From assembly GCF_030824455.1 (NCBI RefSeq), contig NZ_JAVBXR010000112.1, forward strand, positions 1 to 56,477: a stretch of DNA of 56,477 bases, written 5' to 3'. Numbering within the stretch: the stretch's first letter is position 1; each line of letters begins with the position of its first letter. A program made the translations under genes and the position numbers. Source of the DNA: Desulfobulbus sp. Lineage in GTDB: Bacteria > Desulfobacterota > Desulfobulbia > Desulfobulbales > Desulfobulbaceae. Below are positions 10,281 through 17,404 of the stretch, in pieces. Under the pieces are notes generated by a model that was given only the letters and a program-made list of their open reading frames with translations, was not told the origin of the DNA and searched no databases.

Positions 10281-11252
10281 ATGTCAGACCAGTTAATGCT
10301 CACCTTGCAGGCCGCTCTCCAGCAGCTTGCCCTCCAACAGACCGAGGCAACGCTCGGTGATCGGAGTACCTATCTCGGGGCTTCCGACATCGGCGCCTGC
10401 CCACGCAAAACCATTCTTAGAAAACTCCATGCCCCGGAGGCCGATCTGGTCACCCTGCTGCGGCAGCGACGCGGTCACATGGCCGAGGAAGTGGTTGCCG
10501 CCGCCTTCATGATTGCCGGGTTCAGCAACTTCCAACGACAAACCGAGGTTCGACATACGGGCGCTGTCCCGGTCATGGCCCATCTCGATTTTGTCTTCAT
10601 CTCGGAAGTGCGCAAGACCATGGCAGTCCTGGAGGTGAAAGCACCGGAGAGCATCCCGGAACACCCCTACGGTGCATGGGAGACCCAACTCTATCTGCAA
10701 ATGGGACTGCTGGCCGACAGCTTCCCCGATTACACCGTGGAGAAAGGAGCCATCCTGGCGGTCAACTTCGGTGATCAGGGGATGCGGCTCTTTGGCGGTT
10801 ACACCCCCCAGGACACCATCTATCACGGCCTGATCGACCGGGCCGCCACCATCTGGAACCAATACCAATCCTACAGTGCCGGCGATCTGGCCACCCCTTC
10901 CATGGAAGCGGGACCGCTCTGCGGCTACTGCCCCTTCCTCATGGACTGCCCTAAGTTCGAAGCCGAAGAAGTGCGCGAGCTGACCGAGAGTGTCGAGATC
11001 CTAATGGAACTGCAACACCAGCAAAAGGATCTGGAGGCCGAGGTCAGTATTCGCAAAAACAACCTGCTGGCCATCGTGGCCCAGCGCGGTCCGCTCAAGG
11101 CCTTTGGTCATCTGCTGCGCAAGGCGGTTCGCACCAGGAAGTCACTGGATACCGATCAACTCAACCAGTTTCTCCATGGCTACGACCATTCGCTGAATGA
11201 TTTTCAGAAGAGCAGTTCCTACACCTTCCTTGAAATCAAGAAAGCCGCCTGA
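10281..11252 (+). CDS. PD-(D/E)XK nuclease with Fe-S-type cysteines (Cas4/RecB-like exonuclease)
   Basis: 323 residues. The LEVKAPE motif near residue 116 is the (E/Q)xK part of a PD-(D/E)XK nuclease core, with the acidic residue of MAHLDFVF about 20 residues earlier and a QLYLQMGL helix after it. An N-terminal Cys (GACPRKTIL, near residue 39) and a C-terminal CGYCPFLMDC cluster (near residue 213) are arranged as in Cas4/AddB-type iron-sulfur nucleases. The C-terminal ~80 residues are coiled-coil-like. Next to the annealing protein it probably forms a Red-like recombination pair. The start is set by AGGAGG 8 bases before ATG. Confidence 0.8.
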   Translation: MSDQLMLTLQAALQQLALQQTEATLGDRSTYLGASDIGACPRKTILRKLHAPEADLVTLLRQRRGHMAEEVVAAAFMIAGFSNFQRQTEVRHTGAVPVMAHLDFVFISEVRKTMAVLEVKAPESIPEHPYGAWETQLYLQMGLLADSFPDYTVEKGAILAVNFGDQGMRLFGGYTPQDTIYHGLIDRAATIWNQYQSYSAGDLATPSMEAGPLCGYCPFLMDCPKFEAEEVRELTESVEILMELQHQQKDLEAEVSIRKNNLLAIVAQRGPLKAFGHLLRKAVRTRKSLDTDQLNQFLHGYDHSLNDFQKSSSYTFLEIKKAA

Positions 11253-11290
11253 ACCGTCAGGCCATTCCCAACCTTCACCCAGGAGATCCC

Positions 11291-11527
11291 ATGCTCTCGA
11301 ATCTCGCACCCAACCTGGCAACCGGTCTGGCTGGCCATCCTTTACCGCATGTCCTCATTCATGTGGAAGGCGGTTTGGTCCAATCGGTGTACGCATCGGC
11401 AGAACTGGACATCCAGGTCTATGACCTTGATGTCTCCTCATTTGCCACCCCGCTTGAAATCAAGCAGATCCGAATGATTGCTGCCCAGTTCGAGCAGCAA
11501 CGCCAGGGCTTACTGCAACTCTACTGA
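11291..11527 (+). CDS. Small hypothetical protein of the plasmid module (78 aa)
   Basis: No recognised family. AGGAG precedes the ATG by 6 bases and it sits in operon order between nuclease and ssb. It has a hydrophobic, beta-rich N-terminal half ([29 protein letters not shown]) and a helical end ([23 protein letters not shown]). No signal peptide or membrane segment is evident. Its leader contains only a simple hairpin (GCCTGA 11247-11252 with TCAGGC 11257-11262) overlapping the nuclease stop codon, not the pseudoknot type. Confidence 0.6.
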   Translation: MLSNLAPNLATGLAGHPLPHVLIHVEGGLVQSVYASAELDIQVYDLDVSSFATPLEIKQIRMIAAQFEQQRQGLLQLY

Positions 11528-11546
11528 TTGTTGCGCATCAACTGTA

Positions 11547-11598
11547 CCCATCACTGGGAGCAATCGACTTTTCCCTGTGGCGGGGAGAGGTCTGCCCC
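11547..11598 (+). promoter_or_regulatory. Pseudoknot leader 3 (before ssb)
   Basis: Stem 1 is CAC-T-GGGA (11552-11559) with TCCC-T-GTG (11572-11579), capped by CCC 11547-11549 with GGG 11582-11584. Loop segment GACTT (11566-11570) pairs with AGGTC (11588-11592). The alternative arm TGCCCC (11593-11598) can pair with GGG-GCA (11556-11562, one bulge). The ribosome binding site AAGGAG follows 11 bases later. SSB proteins of this type bind single strands, so autoregulation is an attractive but untested idea. Confidence 0.6.
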
Positions 11599-11621
11599 TG
11601 TTTTCTTCAAGGAGAACCACC

Positions 11622-12017
11622 ATGTTGAACAAGACCATGCTGATCGGCAATTTAGGCGCAGACGTTGACACCCGGTACACCAAGACTCAGGTCGCCGTGG
11701 CCACCTTCCGCATCGCCACCACCGAACGGTGGAAGGATAACGAAGGCAAACCGCAGGAGTCGACCGAATGGCATCGCATCGTTGCCTTCGGCCGACTGGC
11801 CGAGATCTGCTCCGAGTACCTCTCGAAAGGCTCCAAGGTCTACCTGGAGGGCCGTTTGCAGACCCGAAAATGGCAGGACGCGGAAGGTGTCACCCGTTTC
11901 ACCACGGAGATCATTGCCCGTGAGATGAAGATGCTGGGCGGCGGCGAACGAACCGATATTCCGGTCCCGCCGGAAGACGGTCAGGAACCACCGCCCTCAG
12001 ACGACGTGCCGTTCTGA
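11622..12017 (+). CDS. ssb: Single-stranded DNA-binding protein
   Basis: A 131-residue SSB with the bacterial OB-fold: [37 protein letters not shown], the [31 protein letters not shown] core and the [12 protein letters not shown] strand. A short acidic C-terminal tail ends DDVPF, the peptide that docks partner proteins. The ATG at 11622 has AAGGAG 8 bases upstream; the longer open frame upstream overlaps the structured leader and is rejected. It belongs to the plasmid recombination module. Confidence 0.95.
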   Translation: MLNKTMLIGNLGADVDTRYTKTQVAVATFRIATTERWKDNEGKPQESTEWHRIVAFGRLAEICSEYLSKGSKVYLEGRLQTRKWQDAEGVTRFTTEIIAREMKMLGGGERTDIPVPPEDGQEPPPSDDVPF

Positions 12018-12047
12018 TTGCCACGCATTGCATCACAACTTCATTAT

Positions 12048-12077
12048 GCCTGAATCCCGTCAATCCGGGGTTCAGGC
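12048..12077 (+). other. Stable hairpin in the ssb-12110 intergenic region
   Basis: GCCTGAA-T-CCCG (12048-12059) pairs with CGGG-G-TTCAGGC (12066-12077), giving 11 pairs around one mismatch. No T-run follows, so it is not a typical terminator. It lies 33 bp before the next start codon, where other genes of this module carry pseudoknot leaders, but I see no pseudoknot partner here. Confidence 0.5.
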
Positions 12078-12109
12078 CCTCTCTATTCCGACTATCAGGA
12101 GCACTCAAC

Positions 12110-12487
12110 ATGAACCACCTACTCAACCAACAGGAACACCCACATGCAGAACCATCGTTCTGTACCCCTTTTCCCTGGACTGTTGCATCCCATCCGGACA
12201 CCGAGGGAGGATATGTCATCCGTGAGGCCCGCCATGAGCAACAGACATGGTGCGATCAGGGGTATGACATTTCCATTGAGGAAGGCGACCGGCGCAGTCT
12301 GCTGGTGGCACAGCATGATGCCGGCAACATCCGACTGCTCCAGGCCGCCCCGGTTCTGTTTGTTGCCCTGCGGGAATTGGTGACTTCCACCAGTTCAGTC
12401 GCTGCGGCGGCTCGCACCGCGCTGGAAGGCATCTTTCCCGATTGGCAGCAACTGGAGATCCATTGCAACCAGGGAGAACGACCATGA
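12110..12487 (+). CDS. Hypothetical protein of the plasmid module (125 aa)
   Basis: Not a family I can name. CAGGAG lies 9 bases before the ATG. The N-terminal third is Pro/Cys/His-rich and the middle is beta-strand-like (GGYVIREARHEQQTWCDQGYDISIEEGDRRSLLVAQ). A C-terminal helix (VAAAARTALEGIFPDWQQLEIH) ends the protein. Collinear with ssb and the methyltransferase-like gene. Confidence that it is coding rests on the ribosome binding site, length and spacing. Confidence 0.55.
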   Translation: MNHLLNQQEHPHAEPSFCTPFPWTVASHPDTEGGYVIREARHEQQTWCDQGYDISIEEGDRRSLLVAQHDAGNIRLLQAAPVLFVALRELVTSTSSVAAAARTALEGIFPDWQQLEIHCNQGERP

Positions 12488-12548
12488 CACGACGTCCGAA
12501 TCCGCCCGGCAGGCGCTTGATCAATACTGCCTGAGCAAGGGCGAACCC

Positions 12549-12691
12549 ATGGACCCCCTCGAAACCACCATCATCGATCTGCTGACCGACCTGCTGCATT
12601 TGGCCCGATTAGAGAGGGACTGGATGCCTGCACCATCGGCTAGACCGCGCAGATCCATTTCGTGGTCGAGATCGAAAAGGCACGCACACCC
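12549..12691 (+). pseudogene. Decayed small gene of the plasmid module
   Basis: ATG GAC CCC starts a helical peptide (MDPLETTIIDLLTDLLHLARLE) that runs into noise in its own frame. Shifting by one base near 12619 gives a good continuation, GLDACTIG, then an in-frame TAG, then TAQIHFVVEIEKARTP and a stop at 12689-12691. One frameshift plus one nonsense mutation would explain this as an inactivated ~50-60 aa gene. Sequencing error is an alternative for the frameshift but not for the stop. Confidence 0.35.
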
Positions 12692-12712
12692 TAACCACCA
12701 CAGGAGAATACC

Positions 12713-13753
12713 ATGGCACGACTGGGTTCACAGGCCAAGGCCGGCTTCTATCCGACACCGGAGAGCATCCGTGGCCAACTCAAAGCACTGCTCGATATCG
12801 AAGAAGGCGCCCGCATCCTCGATCCCTGCTGCGGCCAAGGGCAAACCCTTGCCGAACTGGCACAAGGAAGCGGCGCCATCACCTACGGCATTGAACTGGA
12901 TCATGACCGGGCCACCGAGGCACGACAACGAATCCACCATCTCCTCTGGGGCGACGCCCTGGTGGAGATGCGGATTTCGCCCGGAGCCTTTGGCCTGCTC
13001 TATCTCAATCCACCCTATGACTACAGTCTGGAACCGGAGGCCCAGGCCCAGCGGCTGGAAGCGCTCTTTCTCAGACGTTTCCAGGAGACCCTGCATAAGG
13101 ACGGCTGGCTGGTGCTGGTTGTCCCCTACACAGTGCTGGCCGCCTGCGCACCAATCCTGGCCCGGCATTTCATCGATCTTCAGGTCTACGCCTTTCCGGA
13201 GGAGGAGTTTCACACCTTCCATCAGTGCCTGGTACTGGGACGGAAACGCTCGCTGGCAACCAAGGCGAAGGCGGCCCAAATGGAGCAGGAACTGAACTGC
13301 ATCGCCGGCATGGCGCCGGAGATCTTTCTGGCAACGGCCCCGCAGCTGACCAGTTGCACGAAGCGGCTGGCAATACCTGCGCCCAAACACCCCTGCACCT
13401 TCACGTGCGGCCGGATCGATCCACGGGAGGCCATCCCCCTCGTCCGTAAAAGCGGGCTGCTGGAGGATCTGCTCACCCATGATCTGGCGCCCGGACAGTG
13501 CCATACCATTCGGCCGCTTGCTCCACTGAAAAACGGCCATCTGGCCTTGATGCTCGCTGGCGGCTACATGAACGGCGAGATCGAGATGGACGGCCGCCGG
13601 CTGGTGATCAAGGGCGTAGTCCACAAGACGGAAAAAATTCACTCTATAGCCGAAAACAACAGCGGCGACACCATGGTCACCACCCGTGACCTGTACCAGC
13701 CCACGGTCAAGGCCATCGACATGGCGAAGGCCGAGATGCTGATTATCCGCTGA
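12713..13753 (+). CDS. DUF6094-like SAM-dependent adenine methyltransferase-fold protein
   Basis: 346 residues. The N-terminal half is a class I methyltransferase: the SAM-binding loop ILDPCCGQGQTLAEL is near residue 37, the acidic ribose-binding position is in YGIELDHDR, and the catalytic NPPYDY (NPPY type of N6-adenine methyltransferases) is near residue 100. The C-terminal ~150 residues are accessory and unlike classical target-recognition domains. Such proteins are typical of conjugative plasmids and ICEs, where they may modify element DNA against restriction. The AGGAG ribosome binding site fits. No cognate restriction gene is adjacent, so it is an orphan. Confidence 0.75.
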   Translation: MARLGSQAKAGFYPTPESIRGQLKALLDIEEGARILDPCCGQGQTLAELAQGSGAITYGIELDHDRATEARQRIHHLLWGDALVEMRISPGAFGLLYLNPPYDYSLEPEAQAQRLEALFLRRFQETLHKDGWLVLVVPYTVLAACAPILARHFIDLQVYAFPEEEFHTFHQCLVLGRKRSLATKAKAAQMEQELNCIAGMAPEIFLATAPQLTSCTKRLAIPAPKHPCTFTCGRIDPREAIPLVRKSGLLEDLLTHDLAPGQCHTIRPLAPLKNGHLALMLAGGYMNGEIEMDGRRLVIKGVVHKTEKIHSIAENNSGDTMVTTRDLYQPTVKAIDMAKAEMLIIR

Positions 13754-13779
13754 ACTCTTTCAAGAAATATCCACACCAA

Positions 13780-13818
13780 CCCATTGGGGGAGTCTTCCCC
13801 GGTGGGGATGTCTCCCCC
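13780..13818 (+). promoter_or_regulatory. Pseudoknot leader 4 (before 188-aa gene)
   Basis: Stem 1 is CCCATTGG (13780-13787) with CCGGTGGG (13799-13806), 8 pairs including two G-U. The same 5' arm occurs in leader 7 with a different 3' arm, so pairing is kept although sequence changed. Loop GGGAG (13788-13792) pairs with CTCCC (13812-13816). The longer alternative hairpin GGGGGAG (13786-13792) with CTCCCCC (13812-13818) is followed by a T-rich run (13821-13826), so it could also act as an attenuator. Confidence 0.65.
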
Positions 13819-13841
13819 TCTTTTTTATTCAAGGAAGCATC

Positions 13842-14408
13842 ATGCACGACTATCTCACCATCCGCAGCAACGGCTTTGTCACTTACTGCGACGGACTTAT
13901 TGCCAGCATCGAGGCAGATCAAGCCAGGGCCTATCTGCTCAGTTTGGTCGGCAGCCCGGCCCAGATCCAGGCCACCTCGGCCCACTTCTATAGCGGCGGC
14001 TCCAGCCGCATCTCCGGGATCGAACCCACTCCCCTGGAGTTGGGCCGCACACCGGGCCCCATCCGCTCCATTCGGGCGCGGAAGATCGGCGATGTGGTCA
14101 ACAAGGTGCTGATCAGCGCCGAACAGTTCAAACGCAAGGCTCAGCATACCGAGACCGCTTGCTCGGTCATCGTCTTTGGCGAGGACATGGCAGCGGTCAA
14201 GCAGCAGGCCTATCACCGTTTGGACAACAGCACCACCATGCCGCTGAAGCCTGAGTGGCGCGACTGGTTGTGGGACGAGGTCCTGCAACCGGAGCGGCTC
14301 TATTCCTTTGGCAATCCGCAACTGCGGCAGGCCTGGAAGATCAGTTGGCAGGAGGAAAAACTGGAGGAACAGATTCTGGAAGGGATCCGCCTCGGTTATC
14401 TCGGTTAA
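13842..14408 (+). CDS. Hypothetical protein of the plasmid module (188 aa)
   Basis: I do not recognise a domain. The start has AAGGAAG 7 bases upstream. The protein is soluble, mixed alpha/beta, with a glycine/serine-rich stretch (AHFYSGGSSRISG) and a C-terminal acidic helix (SWQEEKLEEQILEGIRLGYLG). It sits between a methyltransferase-like gene and a helicase and has its own pseudoknot leader, like the other DNA-handling genes here. A DNA-transaction role is suggested only by context. Confidence 0.65.
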   Translation: MHDYLTIRSNGFVTYCDGLIASIEADQARAYLLSLVGSPAQIQATSAHFYSGGSSRISGIEPTPLELGRTPGPIRSIRARKIGDVVNKVLISAEQFKRKAQHTETACSVIVFGEDMAAVKQQAYHRLDNSTTMPLKPEWRDWLWDEVLQPERLYSFGNPQLRQAWKISWQEEKLEEQILEGIRLGYLG

Positions 14409-14423
14409 ACGAACTCAAAAGAA

Positions 14424-14474
14424 CCCAATAAGGGGAAGCATTCGGTCCCCTGAAAGGGATCGTCTGCCTTCCCC
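14424..14474 (+). promoter_or_regulatory. Pseudoknot leader 5 (before helicase)
   Basis: Stem 1 is AGGGGA (14431-14436) with TCCCCT (14446-14451), extended by CCC 14424-14426 with GGG 14456-14458 across an internal loop. The loop-downstream helix is weak here (GCA 14438-14440 with TGC 14465-14467). The alternative arm CTTCCCC (14468-14474) pairs exactly with GGGGAAG (14432-14438). The ribosome binding site GGAGGA follows at once. The layout matches the other leaders, but this is the least convincing pseudoknot. Confidence 0.5.
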
Positions 14475-14488
14475 ATGGAGGACAGACA

Positions 14489-16789
14489 ATGGACATCCCT
14501 TTAAACGAATTCCTCGATCAATGGGGCGAGGTACTCAAGTCCCAGGTCATCACCACCATGCACCCGGTCTATCAGTCCAAGGCAGAGGATCAGTGGGACG
14601 CGCAGGCACGCAAACATTTGGGCCAGCTCAAGCGCAGCCCGTTTGAGGCCCAGATCCGCTGCGGTATCCTGCCCATTGCCCGGACGCTCTACAAGGAGGA
14701 CCGCAAAGGCGCCTTTCTGGTGGGTGAGATGGGAGCGGGGAAAACGATCATGAGCCTGGCTGTGGCCACGCTCGATCCCAAGCCGGCCAAACGGATCCTC
14801 ATTCAGTGCCCCGGTCATCTGGTGCGCAAGTGGATCCGGGAGGCGGAAGCAACGCTGCCCGGCTGCACTTGCATCAACCTCAATGGCCGGGACATGAGCC
14901 TGTTGCTTGATCATAAACAAAAAACACAAAAACCACGGGGCACCGAGATCTGGGTGCTGGGCAAGGAGCGAGCCAAGCTGCACTACCAGCGCAAACCAGG
15001 CCTTATGGTCCGGCAAGGTTCGTCTTGCTGCCCGGACTGCGGCGCTCAGATCTTTTTGAATCTGAGCGACCAGGCCCCGATCTGCGAACATTGCCAGGCC
15101 CGGATGTGGTCGGCTGACGGTGAACGCAACCGGCGCTATGCCAAGGCAGAGTTCATCAAACGCTATCTCCCCAAGGGTTTCTTCGATCTGGTCATCCTCG
15201 ACGAGGTCCACGAACTCAAGGGAGGCGGCACTGCCCAGGGCCAAGCCATGTCCTGCCTGATCGCCCGTTCCCGCAAGGTGCTGGCGCTGACCGGCACCCT
15301 CATGGGTGGGTATGGGCGCGATTTGTTCTACCTCCTCTGGCGGATGTTTCCCCGGCAGATGGTGCAGGCCGGTTTTGAATACGGCCGCACCCTCGGTTTT
15401 GCCGAACGCTATGGGGTGGTGGAGCGCACTTACAAGGCCGATGATCTCGGCCCGGACTGGAATCAGGCCAGCATTGGCCGTAAGACCGGCAAGGCCCGGA
15501 TCAAGGAGGCACCAGGGATTTCCCCCTTGCTGCTCCCGGATTTGCTCTTGGAGCGTTCCGCCTTTGTCCGGCTGAACGACGTCAGCCAGGCTCTGCCCGA
15601 CTACGAAGAAATCATCGTCACCGCCCCAATGGATGACACACTCCAAACCTCTTATTTTGAACTCTCCAACACCCTGGTCGCTGCCACCCGCAAGGCGCTC
15701 GCCTGCGGCGACATGCGGCTTTTGGGCAAAATGCTGCAAAGCCTCCTGGCCTATCCAGATGGTTGCCGCTTCGGCGAACGGGTCTATCTCGAACGCGGCG
15801 GCGTTGAGGAACTAATCGCCTCGGCTCCGGCCCTGGAGATCGACCTCCTGGCCAAGGAAAAGCGGCTGTTGGAGATCCTGGCAACCGAACGCAAACAGGG
15901 CCGCAAGGTGGCGGTATTCCTCGAACACACCGGCACCCGCGACCTGGTTCCCACCCTGGTGGACAAGCTGCATCAACAGGGATTCACCCCTTTGGTCCTC
16001 CGGGGCCAGGCAGTCAAACCGGAACAGCGAGAAGATTGGCTGAAGGAAAACCTCGCCACCGGCCAGTACGACTGTCTGCTCTGCAACCCCAACCTGGTCA
16101 AGACCGGTCTGGATCTGCTCGACTTCCCGACCATCGTCTTTTTCCAGTGCGGCTATTCGGTATTCACCCTCAGGCAGGCCAGCCGCCGTAGCTGGCGGAT
16201 TGGCCAGAACCTGCCGGTCCGGGTCTTCTATCTGGCCTATGCCGAAACCATGCAGGACAAGGCGCTCAGTCTCATGGCCCAGAAGATGGAGACCTCGCTC
16301 GCAGTTGAGGGCGAACTCTCGGGTCAGGGCTTGGCTGCCCTTTCCGAATCGGAAAACAGCATGCTGTACGAGTTGGCCAAGGCCCTCACCGGTCAGCAGC
16401 CTGTGGAGGATGTCAACACCGCCTGGAGCCGGTATCGCCAGCGGGAGTTGGCCTCGATACTCGATCTCGATGAGACCGAAAGCGTGACCACCACCGAGGA
16501 AACCCGTGTCACCACCACAACCACCATCAGTTCCCCCGATGGGCAGACCGCCCTGGTCCGCCACGAGTTGGTGATCAGAGGGCGGGTCTATCTCCGGGGC
16601 AATACAGCGGTGGCCTATGTCGACGGCAACCGGTTCCGGCTGCAAGCCGGGGCGATCTATTGGCAAGACCGCCGGATCGGCAGCTATGACCGCCAAGGTC
16701 ATGGCGAGATCAACCACAAACCCATTCGTCTCTACAAGCCACCCCACCTTGGCCACTTCGTTTTGGCCGAGGTCCGGCTGGCGGCTTGA
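14489..16789 (+). CDS. SNF2/DEAD-like superfamily 2 helicase with zinc ribbon
   Basis: 766 residues. RecA-like domain 1 has Walker A GEMGAGKT at residues 79-86 and a DEVH box (VILDEVHELKGGG) near 236. Inserted between them is a four-cysteine zinc ribbon (CCPDC near 181, CEHC near 198). Domain 2 carries VFLEHTGTRD, NPNLVKTGLDLLDFPTIVFFQ and the motif VI region QASRRSWRIGQNLPVRVFYL, typical of SNF2-type ATPases. The C-terminal ~120 residues include a repetitive Thr-rich strand (TTEETRVTTTTTISS). It probably remodels or unwinds element DNA; no substrate is indicated. The start follows GGAGGA. Confidence 0.88.
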   Translation: MDIPLNEFLDQWGEVLKSQVITTMHPVYQSKAEDQWDAQARKHLGQLKRSPFEAQIRCGILPIARTLYKEDRKGAFLVGEMGAGKTIMSLAVATLDPKPAKRILIQCPGHLVRKWIREAEATLPGCTCINLNGRDMSLLLDHKQKTQKPRGTEIWVLGKERAKLHYQRKPGLMVRQGSSCCPDCGAQIFLNLSDQAPICEHCQARMWSADGERNRRYAKAEFIKRYLPKGFFDLVILDEVHELKGGGTAQGQAMSCLIARSRKVLALTGTLMGGYGRDLFYLLWRMFPRQMVQAGFEYGRTLGFAERYGVVERTYKADDLGPDWNQASIGRKTGKARIKEAPGISPLLLPDLLLERSAFVRLNDVSQALPDYEEIIVTAPMDDTLQTSYFELSNTLVAATRKALACGDMRLLGKMLQSLLAYPDGCRFGERVYLERGGVEELIASAPALEIDLLAKEKRLLEILATERKQGRKVAVFLEHTGTRDLVPTLVDKLHQQGFTPLVLRGQAVKPEQREDWLKENLATGQYDCLLCNPNLVKTGLDLLDFPTIVFFQCGYSVFTLRQASRRSWRIGQNLPVRVFYLAYAETMQDKALSLMAQKMETSLAVEGELSGQGLAALSESENSMLYELAKALTGQQPVEDVNTAWSRYRQRELASILDLDETESVTTTEETRVTTTTTISSPDGQTALVRHELVIRGRVYLRGNTAVAYVDGNRFRLQAGAIYWQDRRIGSYDRQGHGEINHKPIRLYKPPHLGHFVLAEVRLAA

Positions 16790-16812
16790 ACACTTTTTGA
16801 ACTCAAACCAAT

Positions 16813-16855
16813 CCCAGACGGGGCACACCGCCCCGATGGGCTGTTGTGCCTCGTC
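16813..16855 (+). promoter_or_regulatory. Pseudoknot leader 6 (before radC)
   Basis: Stem 1 is CCCA-GA-CGGGG (16813-16823) with CCCCG-A-TGGG (16831-16840). Loop CACA (16824-16827) pairs with TGTG (16845-16848). The alternative long hairpin is GACGGGGCACA (16817-16827) with TGTGCCTCGTC (16845-16855), 11 pairs with one G-U. The ribosome binding site AGGAGG follows. A conserved RNA upstream of radC genes and other DNA-binding proteins (the radC motif) is known, which makes this copy the best test case. Confidence 0.68.
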
Positions 16856-16870
16856 CACAGGAGGTACGAC

Positions 16871-17350
16871 ATGCTCTACACCAGAGATCTCTGTGGGTTC
16901 TACCAACCCGCACCCAAGGAAACCATCCTCTCCGAGGCCCGTAAGCTCAGCGGTTATCAGTTCAGGCGTGGGGCAGCCATCCTGTCGCCCACCGCCGCCA
17001 AGGAAGCCATCGGGCTCAAACTCACCGGCCTGGAACACGAGGTGTTTGGCTGCCTGTTTCTCGACAGCCAACACCAGGTACTGGCTTGGCGGGAGATGTT
17101 CCGGGGCTCGATCAACCGCAACTCGGTCTATCCCCGCGAGGTGGTCAAGGAGGCCCTGGCACTCAATGCAGCGTCGGTCATCATTGCCCATAACCACCCC
17201 TCCGGCGGCATCCAGCCCAGCAAAGAAGACCTGGAGCTCACCCGCACCCTGACCGAGATCCTCAAGGTGATCGACGTCCGGGTGCTCGATCATCTGATCG
17301 TGGGGGATGAGGTCCTCTCCCTTTCCGAAACCGGCCACCACAGTGCATGA
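16871..17350 (+). CDS. radC: RadC-family JAMM/MPN protein
   Basis: 159 residues. The JAMM metal-binding signature AHNHPSGGIQPSKED (His-x-His...Asp) is at about residues 105-119, preceded by the conserved catalytic-glutamate region near EVFGCLFLDSQHQ and by SVYPREVVKEALALNAASVIIAHNH. It is the short plasmid/prophage form lacking the N-terminal helix-hairpin-helix of chromosomal RadC. Function is uncertain despite the name; a link to DNA repair in E. coli was retracted in later literature. The start is chosen at the ATG after AGGAGGTACGAC. A pseudoknot leader precedes it. Confidence 0.9.
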   Translation: MLYTRDLCGFYQPAPKETILSEARKLSGYQFRRGAAILSPTAAKEAIGLKLTGLEHEVFGCLFLDSQHQVLAWREMFRGSINRNSVYPREVVKEALALNAASVIIAHNHPSGGIQPSKEDLELTRTLTEILKVIDVRVLDHLIVGDEVLSLSETGHHSA

Positions 17351-17352
17351 CA

Positions 17353-17384
17353 CCCATTGGGGACGATCCAATGGGCTCGTCCCA
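17353..17384 (+). promoter_or_regulatory. Pseudoknot leader 7 (before ardC-like gene)
   Basis: This is the cleanest example. Stem 1 CCCATTGG (17353-17360) pairs perfectly with CCAATGGG (17368-17375). Its loop GGACGA (17361-17366) pairs perfectly with TCGTCC (17377-17382), a classical H-type pseudoknot of 8 + 6 pairs. The alternative fold is TGGG-ACGA (17358-17366, one bulged G) with TCGTCCCA (17377-17384). The ribosome binding site AAGGAG follows 9 bases later. Confidence 0.7.
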
Positions 17385-17404
17385 CACACTTAAGGAGCGA
17401 GATC

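Noticed and set aside
12549..13295. A 248-residue plus-strand frame overlapping the methyltransferase-like gene
   Set aside because: Beyond the first ~25 residues it is Arg/Ser/Pro-rich out-of-frame sequence; only the start belongs to a probable decayed small gene.
10207..13826. Reading the GC-rich hairpins before the module's genes as ordinary terminators
   Set aside because: Only some have T-runs, all sit directly before ribosome binding sites inside one gene series, and they share a pseudoknot-plus-alternative-arm layout that terminators do not need.
14501..17389. Long minus-strand frames (412 and 525 residues) opposite the helicase and radC genes
   Set aside because: Shadows of well-supported plus-strand genes with recognisable motifs; no family resemblance or start signals.
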